Source: Acidovorax sp. A79
GTDB lineage: Bacteria > Pseudomonadota > Gammaproteobacteria > Burkholderiales > Burkholderiaceae_C
Assembly: GCF_041154505.1 (NCBI RefSeq)
Contig: NZ_AP028672.1
Span: 2,498,001-2,562,000 of the forward strand
Direction of reading: 5' to 3'
DNA length: 64,000 nucleotides
The notes beneath the pieces were generated by a model. It worked only from the letters and a program-made list of their open reading frames with translations. It searched no databases and was not told the origin of the DNA. Position 1 is the first letter of the stretch; the number at the start of each line of letters is the position of its first letter. Both the position numbers and the translations under genes were made by a program. Below are positions 21,363 to 30,137 of the stretch, piece by piece.

Positions 21363-21914
21363 ATGAGCCCGACCCAACCACTACCCACGCTCGCCCAGCT
21401 GCTGCCCGCGGCGCGCAGCGGCGACGCCGTGGCGATGGAGCAGCTGCTGCGCCTGACCCGCCCCGACATCCGCCGCTATGCGCTGCGCCACTGCGCGGCC
21501 ACCACGGCCACCGACGACGTGGTGCAGGAGGCGCTCATCATCGTCTACCGCCGGGTGGGCGCGCTGCGCGAGGTGGCGGCGTTTGGCGGCTGGGTGGTGC
21601 GCATCGTGCAGCGGCTGTGCATGCGGCCCATGCTCGCGTGGCTCAAGGCCGAGCCCCTGGCGCAGGTGGAGGACACGCTGGCATGGTCGCACCGGCCCGA
21701 CCACGAACTGCGCCACGACCTGGCCCTGGCCATCGACTCGCTGCCCCCCCTCTACCGCGACGCGCTGCTCCTGCGCGACTTCGAGGAGCTGACCATCGAG
21801 GAGATGGCCCAGCGCCTGGGCGTGACGCGCGAAGCGGCCAAGAGCCGCCTGCACCGCGCGCGGACCCTGGTGCGGGAGTACCTTTCCGCGCCCGCCAGCA
21901 CCCCGGGGCCTTGA
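21363..21914 (+). CDS. ECF-type RNA polymerase sigma factor
   Basis: A 183-residue group-4 sigma factor. The ATG at 21363 has GAGAGG upstream. Region 2 is seen in ALRHCAATTATDDVVQEAL and IIVYRRVGALREVAAFGGW; region 4 in LPPLYRDALLLRDFEELTIE, MAQRLGVTREAAKSRLHRAR and the tail LVREYL. No anti-sigma gene is apparent next to it; the nearest same-strand gene is the DUF2892 membrane protein. Its regulon is unknown. Confidence 0.93.
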   Translation: MSPTQPLPTLAQLLPAARSGDAVAMEQLLRLTRPDIRRYALRHCAATTATDDVVQEALIIVYRRVGALREVAAFGGWVVRIVQRLCMRPMLAWLKAEPLAQVEDTLAWSHRPDHELRHDLALAIDSLPPLYRDALLLRDFEELTIEEMAQRLGVTREAAKSRLHRARTLVREYLSAPASTPGP

Positions 21915-22009
21915 GGCCAGGCGCCAAAGCGGCCGCGCTGCGCAATAGTTCACGCGGCGCCCTGCGGGCTTTTGCAACGCCAGGCCCGCAGCGTGCAACA
22001 TCACGCCCC

Positions 22010-22363
22010 ATGGCCTACACCTACCTGTTCTTTCAACCCGCCCGGCTGCCGCTGCGCACGGAGGACCTCTCGCCCGACACCGTGCTGGTGCTGCGCGACA
22101 TCGAGCACATCAAGGCATCGCTCGCCCAGGTGCTGCCGGGGCTGGAATGGGCCCTGCCCACCTGGGGCCATGCCACGGTGCTGGGCCACGGGGTGGAGTT
22201 CCACCTTCCCGAGAACGTCTCCGAAGGCCCGCTGGCCATGCATTGCTCGCTGCGCACCGACTACACCGCGTGGGTGCAGGCGCTGTGCGACACGCTGGGC
22301 TGGCTGGCCTTCGACGAAACGCCCATGTGCCTGCAGCCCCACGGGCCGCCCTTTCCCGCTTGA
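22010..22363 (+). CDS. conserved hypothetical protein
   Basis: A 117-residue soluble protein starting MAYTYLFFQPARLPLRTEDL at ATG 22010. It is acidic, has no signal peptide or membrane helix, and contains a well-formed alpha/beta pattern (TVLVLRDIEHIKASLAQVLPG, AMHCSLRTDYTAWVQALCD). Codon use matches neighbours, so it is very probably real. I recognise no domain. It follows the sigma factor gene by 95 bases on the same strand. Confidence 0.7.
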   Translation: MAYTYLFFQPARLPLRTEDLSPDTVLVLRDIEHIKASLAQVLPGLEWALPTWGHATVLGHGVEFHLPENVSEGPLAMHCSLRTDYTAWVQALCDTLGWLAFDETPMCLQPHGPPFPA

Positions 22364-22483
22364 CGCGCCGCGCGCGAAGCCCCGGTTCGACGCCGCCGCC
22401 CGGCGGGAACGGGAAGCCGCCCCGGCCCTCCAGCCAACCAGCCAGCCGGCAAACAGGCCTTCCTTGCGCGGCGACCGCCCCGC

Positions 22484-23662
22484 TCAGGCGCGCACGAACT
22501 GCGCCAGCGGCCGGCGCGGCGTGGCGGGCACCTCGCCCTGCGGGTAGCCGATGCGGCAGAACATCTGCACCGTGGCATCGTCCGCGCTGCGCGGCGCGGG
22601 CCGCCCCAGCACCAGCTGGTGCACGCGCTCGTAGTGCGGCGCCATCTCGGCGAACTCCTGCAGCGCCTGGCTCATGGGGTGCATACCCACGCCCAGCGCC
22701 GTGGCCCGCAGCTGCAGGCGCGCATAGGCCCGACCTGCCTGGACCTGGTCGGCGCGCGTGTTGCCGCCCGCGATCCACACAAAACCCATGGCCGTGCGGC
22801 TGTGGCCTTCGAAGCGGCCCATCGCGCTCTCGTAGGCCGCGCTGCCTTCGGCGGGCGGCGCCGTGCGGTCGAACATGCCCAGCGCCGCCACCGCCCGCAC
22901 GAAGGGCGAGTTCAGGGAGATGCCGTCGCGGTGGCGCAGGATTTCGGAGGGGCCCACGCGCGTGAGGTGGATGCTCTCCATCATCGTGCGCGGGGTGAGC
23001 AGCTCGACCTGTGCGGATTCCCAGCACAGCGCGCGCAGCGGCCCCAGGCGGGCATCGTCCACCGTTCCCCCGGCCTGCAGCGGCGCCCCGGGGCGCTGGC
23101 TGGCCAGCAGCGCGGCCAGCACCTCGGGCGCCACGGGGCGGGCCGTGTCGAAGTCGCTCTTGGGCGTGCGGCGCTGCAGCACCTGCGCAAACAGCGGATC
23201 GGGCTGGCCCGCGGGCTGGAGGGTGACACGCGCCACGGGCCGGTCGTCCCAGGCGGTCAGCGCCTCGGGCAGCGGGCCCTGCGGCCACAGCTGCACCTCG
23301 CTGCCCGCGCCTTGCTGCGCCAATGCCAGCACCAGCAGCTCCAGGAACGCCCCGTGGCCGATCAGGATCTGTCGGCCCAGCGGGTCGGTGTGCGGCAGCA
23401 CGCGCTCGCGGTCGGTGCGCAGGGTAATCACGCCGTCCTCGCGCAGGTCCACCACCCAGGGCTGCAGGTTGTGCGGGTTCGGCGCGGTGATGGCGTAGGC
23501 CACGGCGCGGCGGCGCACCTCGGTCTCGCCCACGGGGCCCTGCCAGGCCTCGACCGCCTCGGCGGGGTAGTGCGGGCCGGCCACGCCACACGCGGCCAGC
23601 GTGCCCGTGGCGGCGGCGATGGTGCCACCACCGGCCAATCGAATGAAGTTGCGGCGATGCAT
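22484..23662 (-). CDS. exported nitroreductase-family (Acg-like) oxidoreductase
   Basis: A 392-residue protein of the FMN nitroreductase superfamily. The ATG at 23662, with AAGGAG upstream, starts MHRRNFIRLAGGGTIAAATG, a twin-arginine signal that ends in a lipobox-like LAAC. It therefore seems to be exported folded, with bound cofactor, and lipid anchored. Matching motifs are AYAITAPNPHNLQPWVVDL near the start, QRRTPKSDFDTARPV in the middle and LQLRATALGVGMHPMSQALQ near the end, similar to Acg family proteins. The substrate is unknown. The epimerase gene lies 39 bases upstream on the same strand, so they likely form an operon controlled by the divergent LysR gene. Confidence 0.85.
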   Translation of the reverse strand: MHRRNFIRLAGGGTIAAATGTLAACGVAGPHYPAEAVEAWQGPVGETEVRRRAVAYAITAPNPHNLQPWVVDLREDGVITLRTDRERVLPHTDPLGRQILIGHGAFLELLVLALAQQGAGSEVQLWPQGPLPEALTAWDDRPVARVTLQPAGQPDPLFAQVLQRRTPKSDFDTARPVAPEVLAALLASQRPGAPLQAGGTVDDARLGPLRALCWESAQVELLTPRTMMESIHLTRVGPSEILRHRDGISLNSPFVRAVAALGMFDRTAPPAEGSAAYESAMGRFEGHSRTAMGFVWIAGGNTRADQVQAGRAYARLQLRATALGVGMHPMSQALQEFAEMAPHYERVHQLVLGRPAPRSADDATVQMFCRIGYPQGEVPATPRRPLAQFVRA

Positions 23663-23701
23663 GGAGACGCTCCTTGGAGGGGTGAGAAAGACAGACACGG
23701 G

Positions 23702-24742
23702 TCAGGCCAGCGCGGCACGGCGCGCCTGCGGGGCCAGCAGCCCCAGGTCGGCGAGCGCCTGGCGCACCGCCTGGTCGAAGGGCGTGTGGGGTTCATCGCC
23801 GATGAGCGCGCGCAGGCGCGTGTTGTCCAGCCGGTGCGGCGTGCTCCACAGGTAGCGCATGGCCGCCAGCGCGGCGAACGTGGGCGCCACGGCGCCCGCG
23901 ATGCGCAGCAGCGGCCAGGGCAGCCGCCCTACCCGCAGCGCGCCGGCATCGGGCAGCCAGCCCTGTTCCGCCGCAATGGCCGTGAAGCTGTGCAGCCATT
24001 GCCGGGCGCTGGCGTGGTGCCCCGCGAAATGCAGGCATTCAAAGGCGGCCAGGCGATGCCGCTCCTGGGCCACGCGCACGAAGGCACGCGCCAGGTCGGG
24101 CAGGTAGGCCCAGGGTGTGGCCACGTCCAGCGGGCCGGGCCAGGTGATGCGGCCCCGGGGCAGCTCCCTGGCGATGGCCTGGTCGAGCCAGCTGCCCGTG
24201 CCGCTGCCAAAGAAGTCGCCCGCGCGCACCACCACCGCCCGCAGTCCGCCGTCCCGCGTGGCGGCGGCCAGGCGCTGCTCGAGCTGCACGCGCAGGCGGC
24301 CCTTGAAACCGGTGGCGGCCTGGGGCGTGCCCTCGTGCAGCACGGCGGGCATGCCCTCGCCGAAGTTGTAGACGTTCCCGGGCAGCATGAGCGTGGCGCC
24401 CAGCGTGCGCGTGACGGCGACCGCCGCCTCCATGAGGGCGGGCGCCTCGTCGCGCCAGGCCTTGTGCGTGTAGGCCGGGTTGAGCGCATGCACCACCACC
24501 TGGGCGCCCCGGGCCTGCGCCGCCAGCGCGGGGGTGTCCTGCACCGCCGCGGGCAGCCACCACACGCCGGGGATGGCCGGCAGCGCCGCTCCCTGGGCGC
24601 CCGGCCGCACCTGCGCCAGCACCTGCCAGCCCGCCTGGGCGAAAGCGCGGGCGGCGGCCTGCCCCAGGCGGCCCCGGCCTCCAAGGATCAGCACGGTGGA
24701 AGCCGCCGGGGCGGCGGTGCTGGGCGTGGCGCTGGTGGTCAT
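23702..24742 (-). CDS. NAD(P)-dependent epimerase/dehydratase-like protein
   Basis: A 346-residue protein of the extended short-chain dehydrogenase fold. The nucleotide-binding motif is VLILGGRGRLGQAAARAFAQ (about residues 17-36). LMLPGNVYNFGEG and VVVRAGDFFGSGTGSW follow, as in NAD-dependent epimerases. The classical YxxxK is not clear; the nearest tyrosine is in GNVYNFGEG, so catalysis is uncertain. It heads a two-gene operon with the exported nitroreductase and is divergent from a LysR regulator. Confidence 0.82.
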   Translation of the reverse strand: MTTSATPSTAAPAASTVLILGGRGRLGQAAARAFAQAGWQVLAQVRPGAQGAALPAIPGVWWLPAAVQDTPALAAQARGAQVVVHALNPAYTHKAWRDEAPALMEAAVAVTRTLGATLMLPGNVYNFGEGMPAVLHEGTPQAATGFKGRLRVQLEQRLAAATRDGGLRAVVVRAGDFFGSGTGSWLDQAIARELPRGRITWPGPLDVATPWAYLPDLARAFVRVAQERHRLAAFECLHFAGHHASARQWLHSFTAIAAEQGWLPDAGALRVGRLPWPLLRIAGAVAPTFAALAAMRYLWSTPHRLDNTRLRALIGDEPHTPFDQAVRQALADLGLLAPQARRAALA

Positions 24743-24877
24743 TGGGGGCCTTTGTGAAAAGAAGGAATGGGGTGATTGTGGAAATGCGCGGCGAACTACA
24801 CAATTGCCTAACTTTTCATATCAGCAATTCATTTTTGAATAGCAAGGCCCGCAGAAACCGGAGCACGCCGCCGCCCC

Positions 24878-25762
24878 ATGAATCAGACCTTCGACTGGAG
24901 CCTGGTGCAGTCCTTCCTGGCCGCGCTCGACCAGGGCAGCCTGCTGGGCGCGGCGCGCGTGCTGAACGCGAGCCAGCCCACCATCGGCCGCCACATCGCC
25001 GAGCTGGAGACGCAGCTGGGCGTGGTGCTGTTCGAGCGCACCGGGCGCGGGCTGCTGCCCACGGCCACGGCGCTCCAGCTGGCCGAATCGGCGCGCGCGA
25101 TGGAGGCCGGCGCGCACCAGCTCGCGCGCAGCGTGTCGGGCGCGCAGGCCGGGGTGAGCGGCACCGTGCGCATCACCGCCAGCCAGCCCGTGGCCTGCGC
25201 GCTGCTGCCCCCCGTGCTCGCGCGCATGCGGCAGGCGCTGCCCGAGGTGCAGGTGGAGCTGGTGGCCAGCAACGAGGTCACCAACCTGCTGCGCCGCGAG
25301 GCCGACATCGCGCTGCGCATGGTGCGCCCCAGCCAGGCCAGCCTGGTGGCCAGGCGCATCGGGGCGGTGACCCTGGGCGCCTACGCCCACCGCGACTACC
25401 TGCGCCGCAAGGGCGTGCCGCGCCAGCCGGCCGACCTGCTGCAGCACGAGCTGATCGGCAACGACCGGCACGAGGACATTCCGCAGGGCTTCGCGGCCAT
25501 GGGCTACCCGGTGGAACGCCAGCATTTCGCCTTCCGCACCGACGATCTCATGGCCTACTGGGCGGCCGTGCGCGCGGGACTGGGCATCGGCTTCGTCGGC
25601 CGCTACCTGGCCCGCACCGATCCCGAGGTGGTGGCCGTGCTGCCCCTGCTGCCCCTGCCCGAGCTGCCCATCTGGCTCACGGTCCACCGCGAGATCCGCA
25701 CCAGCCGCAGAATCCGCGCCGTGTATGACTTCCTGGCGCACGAGGTCCCGGGGATGCTGTGA
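24878..25762 (+). CDS. LysR-family transcriptional regulator
   Basis: A 294-residue LysR regulator of normal length. The helix-turn-helix is at about residues 18-65 (SLLGAARVLNASQPTIGRHI, ELETQLGVVLFERTGRGLLP) and the effector domain follows (VSGTVRITASQPVACALLPP, YWAAVRAGLGIGFVGRYLA). It is transcribed away from the epimerase-nitroreductase operon with a 135-base gap that is AT-rich for this genome (about 24775-24845), the usual layout for a LysR regulator controlling its neighbours. The inducer is unknown. Confidence 0.93.
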   Translation: MNQTFDWSLVQSFLAALDQGSLLGAARVLNASQPTIGRHIAELETQLGVVLFERTGRGLLPTATALQLAESARAMEAGAHQLARSVSGAQAGVSGTVRITASQPVACALLPPVLARMRQALPEVQVELVASNEVTNLLRREADIALRMVRPSQASLVARRIGAVTLGAYAHRDYLRRKGVPRQPADLLQHELIGNDRHEDIPQGFAAMGYPVERQHFAFRTDDLMAYWAAVRAGLGIGFVGRYLARTDPEVVAVLPLLPLPELPIWLTVHREIRTSRRIRAVYDFLAHEVPGML

Positions 25763-25829
25763 GCATCCGGCAACGCCACACGGCTGCTAGCATCCCATTT
25801 CCGTTTGTCCACCGCGCCCGAGGAACCCC

Positions 25830-27506
25830 GTGATCCACTTCCCCATCGCCCTGCGCTTGCGCGCTCCACGCCCGCTGCGGCACGCGTGCCTGGCCGGCCT
25901 GGCCGTGCTGTGCAACGTGGCCCCGGCGGCCCTGGCCCAGGACACCTCGCGCATCACGCGCGTCACCGTCTATCCGGGCAGCGCCACCGTGGAGCGGGTG
26001 GCCAAGGTGCCCGCCGGCGCGCGCAGCCTCACGCTGGCCTGCCTGCCCGCGTCGCTGGATGCGCAAAGCCTGCAGATCAACGCTGACCCCGGCGTGCGGG
26101 TGGGCGAGTTCAATGTGCTCACCGAAGACCGCGATGTGGTGGCCGCCTGCGCCAGCCCCCTGGACGGCCGCATCCGCGAGCTGGAGGACCAGATCGCCGG
26201 CGTGAAGGCCGAGGCCTCGGCGCTGCAGCTGGTGGACAGCTACCTGCGCGGCGTGGCCCACGCGGGGCCCGCCCCCGGCGATGCGGCGGCGGCGGGCCGC
26301 ACCGGCGGCCTCGCCCCCGCACCCGCGCAGATCACCGCGACGGCCGAGGTGCTGCGCAAGTCCGGGCAGGACAGCTTTGCGCGCGCGCACCAGCTCCAGC
26401 GCAAGCAGGAATCGCTGGAACTGGCGCTCAAGCCCCTGGTGGCCGAGCGCGAGCGCGTGGCCAGCCAGCGCGCGCGGGTGGTGTCCGTCACCATCAACCT
26501 CGCCACCGAGCGCGAGGCCGAGCTGCGCCTGTCCTACCAGGTGCGCGGCCCGGGCTGGCAGCCCACCTACCGCGCCACGCTGGACGCCGGCCAAGCCAAG
26601 GTGCTGGTCGAGCGCCAGGCGCTGGTGGCGCAAAACAGCGGCGAGGACTGGGGCAACGTGCAGCTGACCCTTTCCACCGGCCAGCCCGGCCGCGCCACCC
26701 AGGGCCGCCTGCCGCGCGCCTGGACGCTGGACGTGGCACCGCCGCCGCAGCCCGTGGCCGCGGCGGCCCCCATGATGGCCATGGCCCCGCCCGCCCCCGC
26801 GCCCGCGGCCCGCGCGCGCAATGTGGCCGAGGAGGCCATGCCCACGTTCGACGTGAGCGCCACCGACAAGGGTTTCGCCACCGAATTCGCGGTGCCGCAG
26901 CGCATCACCGTGCCATCGAGCGGCCAGCGCGTGACGCTGGCGCTGGGCAGCCACGCCGCGCCCGCCACGCTGATCACCCGCACGGCCCCCGCCGTGGAAG
27001 AAGCCGCCTACCTGGTGGCCGACATCGCCCAGCCGCCCGGCGTGTGGCCCGCGGGCCCGGCGGGCCTGTACCGCGACGGCGCGTTCGTGGGCAGCGGGCG
27101 CATCGACTTCGGCACGCCCAGCCCGGGCGCTCCGGCGGGCAGCACCAGCCTGTCGTTCGGCCGCGATGAGCTGGTCACGGTGCGGGCCGAGCCCGCGCAG
27201 GACCTGACCGGCAGCACGGGCTTCACCGGCTCGCGCACCGAGCGCAAGACCCGCCGCGCCTACAGCGTGGAAAACCGCCACAAGACCGGCATCACGCTGC
27301 AGGTGCTGCATGCCGCGCCGGTCTCGCGCAACGAGAAGATCGAGGTCGAATCGCGCTACCAGCCCCAGCCCGCCGACATGGCCTGGAACCGCACGCCCGG
27401 CACCGTGGCCTGGCAGCAGGCCCTGGGCGCGGGCGCCACGGCGCAGTTCAGCGCCGAGCACACGATCCGGTATCCCAAGGATGTGGAGCTGCAAGAGCGC
27501 CAGTAA
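25830..27506 (+). CDS. DUF4139/MuiA-type exported protein
   Basis: A 558-residue protein related to 'mucoidy inhibitor A' proteins. It starts at a GTG with AGGAA five bases before it and has a signal peptide ending near ALA-Q. The N-terminal DUF4140-like part begins ITRVTVYPGSATVERVAKV and is followed by a coiled stretch at about 110-225. The DUF4139 part begins ELRLSYQVRGPGWQPTYRAT and ends ATAQFSAEHTIRYPKDVEL. A Pro/Ala linker with MMAMAPPAPAPAARAR lies at about 305-335. The molecular role of this family is not established. No operon partner is evident. Confidence 0.88.
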   Translation: MIHFPIALRLRAPRPLRHACLAGLAVLCNVAPAALAQDTSRITRVTVYPGSATVERVAKVPAGARSLTLACLPASLDAQSLQINADPGVRVGEFNVLTEDRDVVAACASPLDGRIRELEDQIAGVKAEASALQLVDSYLRGVAHAGPAPGDAAAAGRTGGLAPAPAQITATAEVLRKSGQDSFARAHQLQRKQESLELALKPLVAERERVASQRARVVSVTINLATEREAELRLSYQVRGPGWQPTYRATLDAGQAKVLVERQALVAQNSGEDWGNVQLTLSTGQPGRATQGRLPRAWTLDVAPPPQPVAAAAPMMAMAPPAPAPAARARNVAEEAMPTFDVSATDKGFATEFAVPQRITVPSSGQRVTLALGSHAAPATLITRTAPAVEEAAYLVADIAQPPGVWPAGPAGLYRDGAFVGSGRIDFGTPSPGAPAGSTSLSFGRDELVTVRAEPAQDLTGSTGFTGSRTERKTRRAYSVENRHKTGITLQVLHAAPVSRNEKIEVESRYQPQPADMAWNRTPGTVAWQQALGAGATAQFSAEHTIRYPKDVELQERQ

Positions 27507-27513
27507 ATGATGA

Positions 27514-27587
27514 GGCCCCCCCTGAGGCGCTTCGCGCCTTCACCCCTCTCTCGCTGCGCGGGAAGGGGACGCACCCGGTGGCCTGGC
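27514..27587 (+). repeat. GC-rich dispersed intergenic repeat, family B copy 3
   Basis: CCCCCCTGAGGCGCTTCGCG, CCTTCACCCCTCTCTCGCTG and GGGAAGGGGACGC between the DUF4139 and pgpA genes; best match to 21238-21310. It contains the short palindrome GGCGCttcGCGCC. Confidence 0.5.
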
Positions 27588-27670
27588 AAAGCCAGTTTCA
27601 CAGGTACGCTGGCCTTGTGCGCGCCAGCTCCATACGCCGTGGGTTGCACGAAGCACCGTTGATTGTTGAT

Positions 27671-28201
27671 ATGACCCCCAGCTCTCCTTCCGCCCACACA
27701 CCCGCCCCCCGGCGCCCCACCGTGGCGTTCATGTTTTCTCACCCGGCCCACTTCATCGCCCTGGGTTTTGGCGCCGGGCTGTCGCGCGTGGCGCCGGGCA
27801 CCGTGGGCACGCTGTGGGCCTGGCTGAGCTACCTGGTGCTGCAGCAATGGCTGTCGCCCCAGCACATGGGCCTGCTGATTGCAGGGAGCACCGTGGTGGG
27901 CTGGTGGGCCTGCACCGCCACCGCCCGCAACCTGCGGGTGGCCGACCCCGGCAGCATCGTGTGGGACGAGGTCGTGGCCTTCTGGCTGGTGCTCTGGCTG
28001 GCCATGCCCATGGGCTGGTGGGGGCAGCTCGCGGCGTTCGCGCTGTTCCGCTTCTTCGATGCCGCCAAGCCTGGCCCCGTGGGCTGGGCCGACAGCCTGT
28101 TCAAGGGCTTTGGCTGGCGCGGCGGCTGGGGTATCTTGTGGGACGACTTTGTGGCAGCCTTCTGCACGCTGCTGGCCATTGCACTGTGGAGGTTCCTATG
28201 A
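27671..28201 (+). CDS. pgpA: phosphatidylglycerophosphatase A
   Basis: A 176-residue integral membrane phosphatase that converts phosphatidylglycerophosphate to phosphatidylglycerol. Motifs are HFIALGFGAGLSRVAPGTVG, DPGSIVWDEVVAFWLVL and FRFFDAAKPGPVGWAD, containing the family's acidic residues. About four hydrophobic segments are present. The ATG at 27671 is chosen for a sensible N-terminus; the ribosome site is weak. Its stop overlaps the pncC start (ATGA), indicating coupling. Confidence 0.95.
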   Translation: MTPSSPSAHTPAPRRPTVAFMFSHPAHFIALGFGAGLSRVAPGTVGTLWAWLSYLVLQQWLSPQHMGLLIAGSTVVGWWACTATARNLRVADPGSIVWDEVVAFWLVLWLAMPMGWWGQLAAFALFRFFDAAKPGPVGWADSLFKGFGWRGGWGILWDDFVAAFCTLLAIALWRFL

Positions 28202-28725
28202 CAACCGCGTCGCTATCGAATGAAGAGCTGCTGGCGCTTGATACATCAGCGCTGGAGGCCAATTTGACGCAAATTTCCCTGCGGCTGCTGAAACACAGCC
28301 ACCTGCTGGCCACCGCCGAGAGCTGCTCGGGCGGCATGATCGCGGCGGCCTGCACCGACCTGGCGGGCTCCAGCCAGTGGTTCGAGCGTGGTTTTGTCAC
28401 CTACTCCAACACCGCCAAGGTCGACATGCTGGGTGTGCCCGCCGCCCTGATCGAACAGGACGGCGCCGTGAGCGAGTCCGTGGCCCGCGCCATGGCCGAC
28501 GGGGCGCTCACCCATTCCCAGGCGCAGGTCAGCCTGGCCGTGACCGGCGTGGCCGGCCCCACGGGCGGCAGCGATGCCAAGCCCGTGGGCACGGTGTGGT
28601 TTGCCTGGTGCGTGAATGGCGAAACCCACAGCGAGATGCAGCACTTTGCGGGCGACCGCGCCGCCATCCGCACGGCCACGGTGCGCTATGCGCTGCAGCG
28701 GCTGCTGGCCTGGTTGCCCGCCTGA
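28198..28725 (+). CDS. pncC: nicotinamide-nucleotide amidohydrolase (CinA C-terminal domain)
   Basis: A 175-residue stand-alone CinA C-terminal domain enzyme that deamidates NMN to NaMN in pyridine nucleotide salvage. Motifs are LLATAESCSGGMIAAACTDL, GSSQWFERGFVTYSN, LAVTGVAGPTGGS and KPVGTVWFAW. The N-terminal 8-24 (NEELLALDTSALEANLT) are encoded by a copy of the dispersed palindromic repeat, giving a short extension before the domain. It is translationally coupled to pgpA. Confidence 0.93.
   Translation: MTTASLSNEELLALDTSALEANLTQISLRLLKHSHLLATAESCSGGMIAAACTDLAGSSQWFERGFVTYSNTAKVDMLGVPAALIEQDGAVSESVARAMADGALTHSQAQVSLAVTGVAGPTGGSDAKPVGTVWFAWCVNGETHSEMQHFAGDRAAIRTATVRYALQRLLAWLPA
28221..28270 (+). 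repeat. dispersed palindromic repeat family A, copy 2 (inside pncC)
   Basis: GAGCTGCTGGCGCTTGATAC and ATCAGCGCTGGAGGCCAATT match the family right half closely. It is read in frame near the N-terminus of pncC. Confidence 0.75.
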
Positions 28726-28749
28726 GGCGGCGTTGCCTTGCGCCGCCTC
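28724..28749 (+). terminator. hairpin at the pncC stop
   Basis: GAGGCGGCG-N8-CGCCGCCTC, a perfect 9-bp stem starting in the stop codon. It has no T tract, so termination is only possible. Confidence 0.4.
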
Positions 28750-28865
28750 ACGTCGTCTCACGCCGTTGATTCGCGTTGCCGCGGTACCGCACTGCCTGCG
28801 GCTTCCGCTTGGGCTATACGGTTGAACGCACATCCGCATGAGACGGCGCCCGCAGGCGGGTCGGC

Positions 28866-30137
28866 CTATGCGCGGCCGCGAAAAACACCGCGCCGCCTTG
28901 CAGGGATCGCTGCCAGCCCGAGCAGACCTGCCAGCAGCACCAGCCCCCACGACGCAAGCGTGGGCACGGCCATGGCCGCCCCCAGAGCCACGGCAAACAC
29001 CCCCGACAGCAGGCCCAGGTTCTGCGGATTGCCGTGGGCGTCGCGCGCTCCCGTCACCTGCACGTCGACCGCCGGGAGCACCAGATTGCCCGCGCCCACG
29101 GTGAAGCTCTGCACGTAGTGCGTGCTGTCCGTCCAGCTGCCGCCCGTGGGCGTCAGTACGGCAGCCAGGCCCGGCTGGTTGGGGAAGCTCAACACCGGCG
29201 TGCTGGCGGTGTCCATGGGTTCGCTGAAAGTGATCGTCAGCGTGAAGAGCTCCCCGGCGCGCAGAATGCTGCCGCCCCGCTGCGTGGTCAGGTCGCTGCG
29301 CAATACGGCGGTGCTGGGCGCGACCGCCAGGACGCTGGGGTTCCTGGTGTCGATGCTGAACACGCCCGTGAGTTCGAAATCGGTGTTCTTGTTGTCGGGG
29401 TCGTCCTTGCGCCCCACGCCGCCGGCGATCAGCACGTTGATGCTGTCGAACTGCTCGTCGCCATCGGCAATCGTCCAGGTCACTATGTAACGGTTGCGGT
29501 TCGCCCATGTGGATGTGACATTGCCGAGCGTGAGCGGCGTGCCACCCGTGTTGGTGAACACCAGGTTCGTGCACAGATAGTTGAGCAGCACCCCATTGGG
29601 GCACCCGCCATAGTCGCTGGCAATGTCATACCGGATAACGAATGTGACGGTTTTCCCGATGTCGGCGTCGGTGAGGACATGGCCGCTGCCGGCCGGGTGC
29701 ACCAGGATGCCGCCATCGATGACACCCTTCATATCGACGACATGCGGGGGAGGGATGAAGACAATCTCGAACACGTCGGCCTGAAAGCCGGGGGACTGGA
29801 CCGCGCCCACGGTGTCCTTCGCGCCGCTGACCGCCACGTCCACCGGGCTGATGTTCACGACCATGCTGGCGGTGCCATAGTTCTGCCGGAACGTCGTGGC
29901 ATCGAGCCAGGTCGAGGTGGTGGGCACCAGAAACGCCCCGGGGTCTTCACCCACCGTGGGAAACGAGATGACCGGAGTGACGGCGGTGTCCATGGCGACG
30001 TCGTAGGTCACCGTCAAATGAAAGGCGTCACCGCCCGACACCGGGGAGTCGCTGGGCACGACCGATACCATCGCCGGAGCCGCCAGCACAAACGGTGCCG
30101 CCAGGCACAGGCACCACGGCAGCAGCAGCCGTGCCAT
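28866..30137 (-). CDS. exported protein with IPTL-like C-terminal sorting signal
   Basis: A predicted 423-residue secreted protein. The ATG at 30137 gives the signal peptide MARLLLPWCLCLAAPFVLA; earlier in-frame starts (to 30281) would add a charged tail with no signal character. Two copies of a beta module are visible (LTVTYDVAMDTAVTPVISFP and LTITFSEPMDTASTPVLSFP, each followed by W.D.T.. and a V.V.GA.D segment), flanking a middle part with aspartates. The C-terminus VPTLASWGLVLLAGLLGLA followed by ARRR is an IPTL-CTERM signal with V for I, so sorting by an exosortase-type enzyme is inferred. It is alone and lacks the palindrome seen at 51-57 kb. Confidence 0.8.
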   Translation of the reverse strand: MARLLLPWCLCLAAPFVLAAPAMVSVVPSDSPVSGGDAFHLTVTYDVAMDTAVTPVISFPTVGEDPGAFLVPTTSTWLDATTFRQNYGTASMVVNISPVDVAVSGAKDTVGAVQSPGFQADVFEIVFIPPPHVVDMKGVIDGGILVHPAGSGHVLTDADIGKTVTFVIRYDIASDYGGCPNGVLLNYLCTNLVFTNTGGTPLTLGNVTSTWANRNRYIVTWTIADGDEQFDSINVLIAGGVGRKDDPDNKNTDFELTGVFSIDTRNPSVLAVAPSTAVLRSDLTTQRGGSILRAGELFTLTITFSEPMDTASTPVLSFPNQPGLAAVLTPTGGSWTDSTHYVQSFTVGAGNLVLPAVDVQVTGARDAHGNPQNLGLLSGVFAVALGAAMAVPTLASWGLVLLAGLLGLAAIPARRRGVFRGRA

